From: Dioscorea cayenensis subsp. rotundata
Taxonomy: Eukaryota > Streptophyta > Magnoliopsida > Dioscoreales > Dioscoreaceae
Assembly: GCF_009730915.1 (NCBI RefSeq)
Contig: NC_052482.1
Location: 20,056,345-20,120,344 of the forward strand
Length of the DNA: 64,000 bases
Reading direction: 5' to 3'
This document shows positions 12,201-22,486 of this stretch, one piece after another; the stretch's first letter is position 1; each line of letters starts with the position of its first letter. The position numbers and the translations under genes are program-made. The notes under the pieces are model-generated. The model was not told where the DNA came from. It saw nothing but the letters and a program-made list of their open reading frames with translations, and did no database searches.

Positions 12201-14928
12201 GAGAGGCTAGTAATTTATGGGCGTTGGTTTTTTTTAGCTTTGTTAGGTAGCTCTAGTAAAAATTAATTTTTTGACGATTTAAATTAAATTATAATTTAAA
12301 TTATTGTGCATATAATTTTTCACTGAACTATTATTTATAAACACAACTATTATATTAGTACTGTTCACAAGCTTTTAAAGTAAAAAATATAATAAATAAA
12401 TATAAGAAAAAAAACTCCAATTATTCTTTGCTCATCTAGATAATCCAACATACCATGAAGCCTTATGAATCTCACAATGTAATTTTAAAATATATTAAAT
12501 TTTAACCAAACAATATTGATAATAAACATTTATTAAAATTAAAATTATTATTATTATTATTATTGACAAAACAAGAAGTTGAAACATGTAGGTGTCTAAG
12601 TGTCTTCATCATAGCGGTTGGATCCTATATTGTTAAAAAAACAAATTGTACTTTTCTGAAATATTTATGTTATGTTTTTAGTAAGTAACTGTGCACAACA
12701 AGTGAGTGAATAGCAGAGGGATAAAATTTTCTGAACCTAGGCAATCTTTCCTATTTTTGGAAACAAAATTTGATCAAAAGAATACTCCCTTTGGCATTAT
12801 AAGTGTTAAGTGTCGGTTTTTAAAAATTTTATTTCCTAAATTATTTATCCATATATTTAATTTAAATATTAATTTTTTATATTTAATTTTATTATGAGTA
12901 ATGATATTTTTACTAAATAGATTTTTCTCGAATAACATGGATGTTAAGTTGGCATCAATGTCAATATCCACGTTATTCTTTCCTTATTTTTTTTAAAAAA
13001 GAAAAATTTTAATTTCTTTTTATTATCTGAATTCTAAATTTAAACATTTAATCGTAAAAAATAAACATGTAAATGATAAGGTTTGTGATTTATTGTTTAG
13101 GGTTTAGGGCATAGGATTTAGGGTTTAGTATTTATTATTTAGGGTTTTAAATTTTAGAGTTTTAGGTACAGATTTTGTAGTATTTGGGTTTATAATTTTA
13201 GATATAGTTTTTTATTTTTTTTTTTAATTTTAAGTATTTAAGAATTTTTAAAGTTCAAATTTGAAGTTTATATAATAAAATAATGACGTGGATGTCAAGT
13301 AGACCTGTCCAAGGGCCGGGCTACCCGCCCAAGCCCGAAGGCCCGCCTGAAAAATGGGAGGGCTTGGACAAATATATAGGACCTGATGTCCGGGCCTTCG
13401 ACAAAAAAAGCTCATTTTAAAAATGGGTCGGGTTTGGTTTTCATTGTTAAAAGCCCGACCCGGCCCGAATTATAAAATATATTTATTAATTAGTTTTGTA
13501 TATATTTATATATATAATGGTTTGAATTTCTATTGATTATTTGTTAATTAGTTTTGTATGTACTTATATAATACATATTTATTGTTGATTGTCATTGATT
13601 ATAATGGTTTGAATTTTAGTTGTTATAATTGTATAAATATTTGCATTTGGTATTTTAATTTTTAAGTGTTTTGTTAAATAATATTCGGTCATATTCACAT
13701 ATTAATATTATTGTTAAGTTTTTTTTATAACTTATATATTATTTGATGAAAAACCTATTTGGACGGGCTTGGGCGGGCCTTGGGTAGAGATCATTAAATT
13801 TGGGCGGGTTTTGACAAGGGTTAAGGCCCATATTTTCGGGCTGGGCCAGGCTTGGACAAGCTTGAATTTTAGTAATTATGGATAAAGCCCGGCCCGGCTC
13901 ATGGACAGGTCTAATGACAAGTTGGGCATTCACGTCATTCGGAACCTATTCGGTAAATCTATTCGGTAAAAATAACATTGTTCTTTTATTAATTTATTTA
14001 AATATATATGTTAGTTTTTAGCATTTACACAACAAGTGAGTGAATAACATTAATTGAAGTGAGTAACTTGTTCATTTTATTAAAAATAAATAAAAAATTA
14101 AAAACTAGTGGATTTTGAAATTGATGATTATCTTTATTTTATCCCATAGATTAAGGTACATGTTTCCATTTTTTTTTTTTATTTCACTGGCACAGAAGAA
14201 ATCATTGGTAATCTAATGAAATTAATATAGTAAGAGTAATAGTTTGGTCGAAATGGAAAAGTTCCAAATTATTATGAAAATTTTATATACAGTTCCTTTT
14301 AAGTTGAGAAACTAATGAAATATCATTTTTTTTTAAGGATGGAATATCAATTTTTCTATTACAAAACAATCCAATAAATATTTCAAATTTAAAATATTTT
14401 TTATATTCTGAACAATCTTAATAGGAAGATTTAACTGATTATATGTTGCTAAAAAACCCTTACTAAACAGGTTACATACCCTGGCCCAGTAAACAACCAT
14501 GAGCAATGCTTGAACCTTTTCTTTCCTACACTGATTCTCTGTGTTCTTGACTTCCAGCTTCATGTCTCATCAGTTGTTGAATGATTTTTACATCTTTGAA
14601 ACTTGCTTCTCAAACACTATATCCAAACAAAGAACAGCTGCCATGTACACTTATTAACAAATTTGTACATGTTTTCATTCAGATGGTGAGCAATGCTATT
14701 TACAAAAGCGTCGAGCATCGGGTAATGGTGAACTCAGAGGAGGAGCGAGTCTCCATCGCCTTCTTCTACAACCCGAGAGGTGACATGCTCATCGGCCCAG
14801 CCAAAGAGCTTGTCACCCCAGCTCGACCTGCATTTTGTAAGCCCGTGACTTGGAATGAGTACCGTCTCATCTTGCGCAAGCAGGGCTTACACGGCAAAGC
14901 CCAAGTTGATTCTTTGAAGCCCTCGTGA
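9206..14928 (+). CDS. JOX: 2-oxoglutarate/Fe(II) dioxygenase, jasmonate-oxygenase (JOX) type
   Basis: Three exons, 9206-9702, 9791-10130 and 14683-14928, give 360 aa, normal for the family. The N-terminal motif (DWPEPIINVQSIAE, then RYIKPPSHRP) and TYEGYGSRLGIEKGAILDW are hallmarks of JOX-type enzymes, which hydroxylate jasmonic acid at C12 and so lower jasmonate signalling; they act in the cytosol. The DIOX_N domain covers roughly residues 50-150. The Fe(II) triad is H234 and D236 (SPHSDPGG) plus H291 (SVEHRV). R301 and S303 (ERVSIAF) bind 2-oxoglutarate, and NYYPRCPQPE at 217-226 is conserved. Introns follow phase 2 and phase 0. Intron 2 is about 4.55 kb and filled with transposons. An earlier ATG at 9172 is out of frame. 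Other DOXC-class enzymes (LBO, ANS-like) are less likely given the N-terminal motifs. Confidence 0.9.
10288..10334. repeat. Perfect 18-bp inverted repeat, 11-bp loop, in JOX intron 2
   Basis: TGAATAAACATTGATTAA at 10288-10305 is exactly complementary to 10317-10334. It would form a strong hairpin in the pre-mRNA 158 bases after the donor site. No element ends or target duplications are evident around it. Confidence 0.8.
11399..11941. mobile_element. Non-autonomous hAT-like element in JOX intron 2
   Basis: A 543-bp element with terminal similarity: left CATACTTATCAGACCC, right reverse complement CATAGTTATTAAATCC. It is flanked by an 8-bp target duplication with one mismatch, ATCCATCA (11391-11398) and ATCCATCT (11942-11949). 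Both ends are rich in subterminal GGGTC/GACCCGG words, a pattern common in plant hAT MITEs. The centre is AT-rich and has no ORF. Confidence 0.7.
13097..13147. repeat. Degenerate telomere-like TTTAGGG repeats
   Basis: About five TTTAGGG or near copies within 51 bases inside the MITE, interrupted by AT-rich spacers. This is a short interstitial tract, not a telomere. Confidence 0.6.
13300..13913. mobile_element. hAT-like MITE nested in another MITE
   Basis: 614 bp with inverted ends TAGACCTGTCCAAGGGCCGG and, from the right, TAGACCTGTCCATGAGCCGG. The 8-bp target duplication has one mismatch (ATGTCAAG at 13292-13299, ATGACAAG at 13914-13921). Subterminal GGCCCGGGC-like words mirror each other, and there is no transposase. 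The ORF at 13739-13933 is accidental. Confidence 0.8.
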
Positions 14929-15230
14929 TGCACCCATCGTTATCAATACTCATTGTATGAATTCTTTGACACGAAGGATCTTAACAATCAAAAGTATTAC
15001 GGAGAAATTGGGTGTTCCCTAACATTTTCTTGGCATAAATGAGTTGAAAACTCTAACTTGATTAGATTGCCAGCTACTAGAATACATGCAAACAATCAGT
15101 CACTAAACAAAACGATACAAATGCGCTGTTTACAGAAATATCTCTTACCAAGCATAAATATATCAGCTTTGTCAAACACGGACGAATTTTCAATAATGAG
15201 CTATAGAAGGAAGAAGTAGATGTCTTCAAG
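14929..15230. other. Convergent 3' intergenic region, JOX and AL
   Basis: 302 bases between two stop codons facing each other. It must contain both 3' UTRs and polyadenylation signals, so transcripts may overlap. No other feature seen. Confidence 0.5.
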
Positions 15231-17454
15231 CTACGGTCTTCCTCTTTTCGAGCTGCAATTAGGGCATTTGTATTGCTTTATGCTCTCGGCTTTTGCAGGT
15301 GTTATCTTCACACACTTCCCATGGAACCACCGTTCACACACATCACACCCAATCCAGAATTCATCTGCATTATAGTTGCCACCACAAGTTCCGCAAAGTG
15401 TTTCACTGTGTTCATCGTCATCTTCACCGAAATCATCATCAACTGGCTTTGAATGGCTCTTTATTTGTCCGTCACTTGAGCGCTGAATAAACCAATTTGT
15501 TAATCAAGCCATAGAGGAAAAAGTATACATCATATTACTGAATATCTTACCTTCGCTGACAGCTTGGATTTACTTCCGCTGTCCATACCCTTGTCTTTTT
15601 GATGCTTCCTATCAGTCACCATTTCAAATACTGTAGGCAGATCATTGATCATGCTAAACAGTCGTTTCCTGCCAGTTTTAAACACCAGCTGAACGATTTT
15701 CCATAAAATTTTGTGCTTCAAAGTGGCAAGGAACTAATGGAGTAAATGAAGTTGAACAGAAAGACATTGCTAAACTTCAAAACTGGGCCATTTATGTAAA
15801 ACATTTGAATGAACGAACCACTTCAATTTGTATCAAGCTCTGAGACTTGTAACATTCATGCTAGTTTTACACAAACTATAGTACAATTATCTAAGTTCCA
15901 ATATATGCACAAGTATACTTAAAATACAGTTGATTGGTCTGCTTAACCAATCACAGTTATACACTGTCAAGCTGATCTGAATCAATACAAAAGTTCTGAA
16001 TTTGACACTGTCCATATTTCACAATATCAACTTCCCATATATATCACACAGTACACATCTCAAGCTCAATCCTGAACAAACCTGTCCCATTGGAAACCCT
16101 TCAAGTGACACATAAACAACACTTCCAATCATTACCACAAGCACTAAAGATTGTTGGAAACATTACAATCTTTCCTTTAAGTGCAGATAAGGTGAAGCAT
16201 CCTTAAAAAGAGGTAGAAAGAAGGCAAATTCGATTGCAAAAATTGCATGTTCCTATATATATAGCTTCAAAAGAAACTCAACTCATAACACCATTACAAG
16301 GGGTAAGTTTCACCGGTGGCCACAAATGTTTCATTATTATAACGCTGTGGCCACAAATGTTTTTTTTATAACGTTGTGGTCACAAACTTAATCTCCGGTC
16401 GCACAGATAGCCACAATGCCATATTTGGGGGCTATTTCCGGCGAAGTTGATGAGATGGCTTCCTACGTAGATCATGTGTTTTGTGGCCACCTCATCAACT
16501 TCGCCGGAAATAGCCCCAAACATGTCATTGCGGCTATCAGTGCAACCGGAGATTAGTTTTGTAGCCACAAAGTTAAAAAAAAAAATGTGTGGCTACCGTG
16601 TTATAATGATGAAACATTTGTAGCCACCAATGGAACTCACCCCATTACAAGCTATATCACAAATTTGGTCAAATATAGTTACCTTCTGAATGAGAGAAGC
16701 CATGAAAACACAATTAGGATAACCAGGAAGCTGTCCTGATCTCACCTAACATGGCATCCAAGGCTCACAATTGAAAGTCAAAATATGTTTTTTTTTTTCT
16801 TTTCAAATAAGCATATGAAACATATACACAGAAAAACACAGAACATATAAACCTCAAATCAATCACAATCCAAACATTGAAGATTGAAGCAATGAACAAG
16901 CATAAGCATAGAATCAAGAGCACAATACCAAAAGTATACCTCTCATTGCGGTTGAGGCGAGCTCCCTGATAGAAAGCAACAGAAAGAAGCCACGAATCAC
17001 TATGGACAGCAACAAGCGAGAGCCAATCCCTGCGTTGCATCCCGTCTCTGGAGAAATTGATCCCGAGTGCCGGCTCCGGCAGCTCCGGAGGCACCTCCTC
17101 AGCCGGCAACGTGACCTCCCAGGACTCATTCGGATGCCCGTAAAGGCAGAGGTTCTCCTTATCTACACAAACATCAATCACGAAGCCAAATTTACCAAGA
17201 TAAGAGCAATCAAGAAGCCGATCTGAGACTCACCTGGATCACAGAGGGAGTAGAACTCGTCTACATCTGATAACCAGAACTCCATCAAATCAGTGATGAA
17301 GAAAACGAGAAAAACGAAAGGAAATCAAGGGAAATCAAGGGATTGAGAGCGAACCATGAGTGAGGGCACGGACGATGGCACTCCTGCGGCCACTGTAGTC
17401 CTTGTAGATCTCTTCCACGGTGCGAGGAGTGGACGAGACCGAGCTCATCTCCAT
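15231..17454 (-). CDS. AL: ALFIN-LIKE PHD-finger protein
   Basis: Five exons on the minus strand: 17355-17454, 17234-17266, 16940-17162, 15551-15668 and 15231-15482, giving 241 aa, close to the usual 240-260. The N-terminal Alfin domain ([21 protein letters not shown], then [15 protein letters not shown] and [20 protein letters not shown]) covers about residues 8-135. A variable linker is followed by a C-terminal PHD finger with the full C4HC3 set: C188, C191, C204, C207, H212, C215, C231, C234. Family members are nuclear readers of H3K4me3 that act in chromatin and stress responses. I chose the start at 17454 because the product then begins like other members; an in-frame ATG at 17523 would add 23 residues. 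Intron 3 holds a palindromic MITE. The 3' end converges on the JOX gene with 302 bp between stops. Confidence 0.92.
16301..16642. mobile_element. Foldback MITE (Mutator-like) in AL intron 3
   Basis: A 342-bp element flanked by a perfect 9-bp direct repeat CATTACAAG (16292-16300, 16643-16651), the target size typical of Mutator-like elements. Left end GGGTAAGTTTCACCGGTGGC, right reverse complement GGGTGAGTTCCATTGGTGGC. Nearly the whole element is an inverted repeat: the arm with tatttgggggctatttccgg and cgaagttgatgag mirrors the arm with ctcatcaacttcgccggaaa and tagccccaaacatg. A loop of about 40 bases lies near 16455-16490. No ORF. Confidence 0.8.
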
Positions 17455-17523
17455 GGCAGCAAGCTTCGAGATCTTCGGGAAGCTGTGGAGATTTGGGCAG
17501 AGAGCGAGGCGGAAGAGACCCAC

Positions 17524-17958
17524 GAGATCCGACAGCTGTGTTTTTCTCCCGGGAATTGATCTGAACCGTAGATCGTTTGGATCACTGGTTGATCTTAATC
17601 GTCCACGGATCCTGCGTGGATGTTTTATGTTTCTATCTTACTTATGTACCCCTGAAATAACTTTTATTTCAGTTTGGACGCTCACTCTCATATCAATATA
17701 TATATATATATATATATATAAAAAAAATATTGAGGTTGCAGCAGTGTTTGGTAATTTGATAATCATTTTAATTTTTAACATGGTTGTAGATAAAATTATT
17801 TAAATTTATTCAAATTTATTTAGTAAATTTATATATATATATATTTTTTTTTTGATAAAGTGAACAAACTGCTTACCTCAATTAGCATAGAAGAAAACTA
17901 TTATTTTTCTATTGCCAAGGTTGTAACTAAATCAAGTCTTGATTATTCAAATTTTAGT
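17524..17958. other. AT-rich spacer upstream of AL
   Basis: Contains the AL 5' leader and promoter side, a TA-dinucleotide run at about 17695-17720, and otherwise AT-rich sequence. The ORFs here are not convincing. Confidence 0.4.
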
Positions 17959-20630
17959 GTTTTTTTAATAGATAAATCTCGATATATTAAAGAGGTAGAG
18001 CAACCAAAAGTACAAATTGACAAAGATGAAACAAAACAAAAAAAAGCAAACAAGAAATAGAAAATAACTCTACTAAAAGTGGATTTAGAGAGAATGATTA
18101 CAAGAATAAAGCGCTAAAAACAACATAAGAAAACAGACAAGGTACAACAAAAACACAAAAAAAAAACAACAACAGGACAAGGAGAAATATAGAACAACAA
18201 CGGCCAGCTGTGCCACCCTCTGTCCAGGTAGTGCTCTCAGAATGATCGCCTGGCTCTGTAAGGTTCCCTAGGAACTCAAGGTTGCATTTGGATGTGGCAA
18301 CCGAGTCCTCTAGTCTCGCCTTTTATGGTATCTGGAGCTGCACCAATCCATAATAGCAACATATGTATGACTTTGATAATAAAATGATACTTGTGAAGAT
18401 AAAAAATCATTTTAAAAAAATGTGTGCATTTTGTTCTAGTTAGATGCTTTAGATGATGGCCCTAACTATCAAATCCCCGATATCATTGAGGATTGAGGAA
18501 AGCCATGGTCTTCATGAGCTCCATAACCTCTCCAAAGAGTCAGGGGAAAATGGAATTCCAAAAGTTCAGATGAAGAAATTCCATATGTGATCATCGAAGG
18601 GGCACCGAAGGAAAAGATAATCTGTTGATTCGATCCCCGCATGACAGAGCACACATGTAACAAATGGCAACCGGTCACATCTTCTTGCTACTAGATTTCA
18701 AGGGTGAGTATTCGATTATCCCAAGCAAGGCAGGTGAAGAGATCAATTTTTCCTTGGACATGCACCTTTCCAAATCAACCTAATTATCGAGCAGATCATA
18801 CCACCACGATTGATGAAAATATGTAGAAGGATTTGGTAGTGAAACCCCTGTTGGTTGTGAGGTACCAACGCTTACCATCACTTGATTCTTGTGTGAGTGT
18901 TGAGAACTTGTTAATTCTTTCTAAAACTGTCATATCTATATAGGAAAGAAGATATTGTAAGGTAATATTGAGATCCCATATAGTTTCGAAAGGTTGTCAT
19001 GAAGTTCTAAACAACTCTTGGCAAATTAATCGGGGTGCACAATTTTTCAATTATTTATCAGATTAACTAGAAGAGGGTTGCACTTGAATATTATGGGAGA
19101 TACAAGATCTAAAGACAGGTAGGTAGCTAAGTACTCCACTCTAGAAGAATGATCACTTTCGACGTAGCTAACTATAGAGGTTCCAAAAGGAAAAGGTTTG
19201 AAAGTAATTGAAATGTTTGACTTTTGATCCACACCATGGGATTCCAATTGATACTTTACACCACCATTTGCCAAGGCTAAGCTAAAGTCCTTCAGGTTTA
19301 AGATGTCCCACTTTCTTTGTTATTTTGGTTTACATAATCTTTTCCAATTTACCAATCTAGGCCCCAAGTGCTCGATTATCTGTTAACCAAGGGATATGAT
19401 GTCCCTCTTGATGTTGTCAATTGCCTTAATCACCCAACATGAAAGTTTAAAGATTGGCATCTAGTAGGTTGGGATAGTTGAAAGAACATAATTGACTCAG
19501 GTTAATCCCTCCTCCTCCCCCAAAAGAGAGGAATTTGACCTTCCAAGCTGACAATTTTTCTCTCACTTTAGCAATTAGGGTCTCCAAATCCTGCGTTCAT
19601 GGACACTTACTTGAGATGAGAACCCCTAAATAAGCTATTGGAAAACCCCCTTTATTATTGTTCACGGGTGAGTGCTAGATGGTTAACTGATCGCTGCCTG
19701 GGAATCTCATAAATGCTTGTCTTTTGAGAGTTGATGGTCAATCCCGACATACCTTCAAAAATGTATAAAATGAGTTTGATGATCCTTAAATCACCTACCA
19801 TCCTGTTGTTAGGACTAGAAGATCGTTTACATACTGCAGGTGACACATTTTTCCTAAGATCTCTTAATGGGACACCGTACAGAAATCTCGGATTTCAAAG
19901 CGTGATTGAACATGGCATTGAGGATGTCCGCAACTAGAACAAACAATAGAGGAGAGAACGGGTCCCACTGCTGCAAACCCGTGCGATATCTCAATGATCT
20001 CACTTGTCTGCATTGGGATCCAGTGACTGAGAAATTCACTTTTAAGGATACTAGAATGAATATGATCTAACCAATCCATTTTGGCCTAAAACCATATGCA
20101 TGTAATAGCTTTTGCAGAAAGTTCCAATCGATCATATCGAATTCTTTCACAAAGTCAACTTTGATTATGTGGCTAGGAATTTTACGTTTGCGAAGATTGA
20201 AAATCAGTTCTTCAGCAATAGCCAAGATGCAAAGGTTCTTCATGAAGGTAGATTGTGTGGCGTCTACCAAAGTGTCCATGATTTTGGCAAAGTCTAGAGG
20301 CAAGGACCTTTGAGAGAATCTTGAGGGATGAGTTTATAAGACTGATAGGATGAAAATTATTTGGATTTTCAAGATTGCCTTTTTTTGGGATTAGGGCAAT
20401 AAAGGCTTAATTAATTCTTTCCAAATTAGAGCTCCTGCTAGGGGAATCTTTACCTAATTGGATTAAGTCTTGACCAACCACAAACTTTTGGAAGAAAAAT
20501 AAAAGATACTTATTCAGACCGTGTCCTTTATCTACACTCAAGTCATTGGTGGCCCTTTTTATCTCTTCTGTCGTGATAAAAGAGTCTAGATGGTTGAAGT
20601 CAACTCTTTCTTTATACATTAGTAAAATGG
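17959..20630 (-). mobile_element. L1-type LINE fragment (reverse transcriptase), decayed
   Basis: Minus-strand frames read as non-LTR reverse transcriptase. 20067-20303 has SHIIKVDFVKEFDMIDWNFL and LLHAYGFRPKWIG; 19854-20039 has GLQQWDPFSPLLFVLVADIL (RT core region, split over two frames). 20407-20619 is the upstream region with EIKRATNDLSVDKGHGL. 18469-18678 is zf-RVT-like near the C-terminus, containing CSVMRG and IIFSFGAPS. The poly-T at about 17961-17968 followed by aatagataaatctcgata is a typical inverted LINE 3' end. Many stops and frameshifts make it inactive. The 5' part is missing. Confidence 0.85.
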
Positions 20631-20948
20631 AAAAAAATAAAAATTTATATATCTTTGTACATTTTTGAAGAATAGTTTTTGTTTGATTTAAATATAAGTA
20701 AACAAAATTGAATACAATGTAGAGTATGTCAAAGAAAAATAAAAAATAAATTTAGAGTGCAAAGTTTATACTAAAGCATTAATAAAAGTTGATTATGATA
20801 AAATTTATTTTGACTGCCTTGATTGTAAAATTTATTTTGATAATTACTCATCGTTTATTCGCTTGTGGCACAAACCAAAGTTCATGTTTCATCAATTATG
20901 CAGAGGTAACTTTGGATAATGGTGGGTGGCAATCTATGAGTACTAATA

Positions 20949-21659
20949 AGGCTATAAATGAACCAATGCGTTCGTTAAAAGCTCGAAGACTCAGTTCGTC
21001 AATGGCTCGGCTCAACTTGTTCATTAAGCTAAACGAGCTATTTTTAAACCTAATTGTTAAGCTCGTAAGATAAATGAGCTGAACCTAAACACTACCAAGC
21101 TCGGCTCGTTAAGGCTCGTGAACATACTCATTTATATATTGTTAAAAGGTCATTTACAAGAATTGTTAAAGAACTCGTTTATTGTATCGTTCGAGGCTTG
21201 TTTATAAGAATCATTAAACGACTTGTTTATTATACGTAAAAGCTCGTTTATTTTGTTATTATTGTTGACTTATTTAATGAGGTTTTCTAACGAGCTTGAA
21301 CTCGAGTCTAAACTCGTGCCAAGCGGTCCAAGCCTTAAATGATTCCACATGTAAGCTTAAATTATTATTTTACTGAAATGATTCTCAAGCTCAAATTGAG
21401 CAGAGCCATGGTTGATAATGATTCATTAAATGAGCTGGCAAACGACACACTATTAAATACAAAAATAAAAAATAAAGAAAATTGTTGAGTCTTAATTGAA
21501 CTAATGAGCCGAGTCTAAGCCTCAAAATTTCTTAACGAGCCGAGTCTGAGCCTCACTAATAAAGCTTGAAATAAGCTCGGCTCAAGCTCGAGCTTGGTTT
21601 AAATAGTAACGAGCCAAGATTGAACATGGCAAAGCTTGGCTTGGCTCGTTTATACACTA
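20949..21659. mobile_element. hAT-like non-autonomous element rich in GCTCG words
   Basis: About 711 bp. The left end AGGCTATAAATGAACC and right reverse complement TAGTGTATAAACGAGCC are similar. The flanking 8 bp, TACTAATA (20941-20948) and TACTAACA (21660-21667), match with one difference. The body is packed with GCTCG, CGAGC and AAGCTCGGCTCG words in both orientations. No ORF of note. Confidence 0.55.
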
Positions 21660-21667
21660 TACTAACA

Positions 21668-22259
21668 AATAAACAATAATTGAAAATATTCCTATTGAGT
21701 TTCGGAAAGAGTATTTAAGTATTTTTTTTTATTAGATTAATATTTTTGTATTTGATTTAGTTTCGGATTGAATATAATTGCTTCCTAATTAAAAAACTTT
21801 GGTCTAATGAAATTGAAAAAATATATTTAATAGATATTTTTATTGTATAGAGTTTGAAATGATGCTAAATTTTTTTTTTTGGATGGCTCCCATTCACTAG
21901 ATGAATTTATATGAGTTAGATTAGTTTTTAGCGTTGTGCATGCCTCTCACACATGAGTTGGCCACTTTATAATTATTTTTAAATTATAAAAATCCTATTT
22001 TAGTAATGAAAATATTAGCTAAAGTGTATTTTACTTTTATGAACGTTTTTTTTTTAATGAACACATTGGGACATGAATTCTTTTTTAAGAAATGAATTTG
22101 TTTATTTTTACTATATATATATATATATATTCACTTATTTTTATAAATACTTTAATGTAGTATTTTAATGCAATAAACCTACACAGATACTTTTACCACT
22201 TCAGACAAGGGCACAAATTAACACTATTTCAAATACTTTTATAAAAGAAAAAGGTAAAA
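21668..22259. other. AT-rich spacer upstream of the HAD phosphatase
   Basis: About 590 bases of AT-rich sequence with a TA run near 22110-22130. Nothing recognisable as a gene. Confidence 0.4.
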
Positions 22260-22486
22260 AAAAAAAAAAGTTACCGGTCCACAGTGTCCAAATGGGCCCC
22301 ACCTCACACGCGCGCCATCACTGACTAGCTTCGTCACCGCCCGTGATCGCCGGCGACTTTCCGTGGATCCCTTTGTACTCAGCATCACTGGGCCCCACTT
22401 CCCATTTCCCTTTATATCTCTTTCGCTTTTCCACTTTTCCTCTATCCCTCTCCTTCTCCTCACGAGCCTCACCGGATCCAATCGCC
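22260..22486 (+). promoter_or_regulatory. GC-rich proximal promoter and pyrimidine-rich leader
   Basis: Base composition changes sharply from AT-rich to GC-rich at 22270. A TATA-like tttatatc lies at about 22411-22418, followed by a pyrimidine-rich tract (ttttccacttttcctctatc and onward) up to the ATG at 22487. The CT-rich leader fits a plant 5' UTR. The transcription start is not fixed. Confidence 0.35.

Larger units (their letters stand above)
12895..13983. mobile_element. MITE with TTTTATTA target duplication, itself interrupted by a hAT element
   Basis: Terminal similarity between GAGTAATGATATTTTTACTA on the left and the reverse complement of the right end, GAACAATGTTATTTTTACCG, continuing through AATAGATTT. 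TTTTATTA lies on both sides (12887-12894 and 13984-13991). The element's own sequence resumes after the inserted hAT element (13300-13913). Without the insertion it is about 470 bp. The 8-bp target suggests hAT or Mutator-like; the superfamily is not certain. Confidence 0.6.
12694..14046. repeat. 19-bp direct repeats bounding a nested transposon block
   Basis: CACAACAAGTGAGTGAATA occurs at 12694-12712 and 14028-14046. The intervening 1315 bp contains the MITE at 12895-13983. Without that MITE and one copy of its target site, about 218 bp remain between the repeats. The repeats could be a target duplication of a SINE- or LINE-sized insertion, or a local duplication. I see no tRNA-like box or poly-A tail, so the class is open. 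Confidence 0.45.

Noticed and set aside
13097-13147. Telomere or chromosome end
   Set aside because: Only a few degenerate units inside a transposon, with genes on both sides.
17455-17523. Earlier in-frame start for the ALFIN-LIKE protein
   Set aside because: The added 23 residues have no counterpart in the family, while the start at 17454 gives the usual length.
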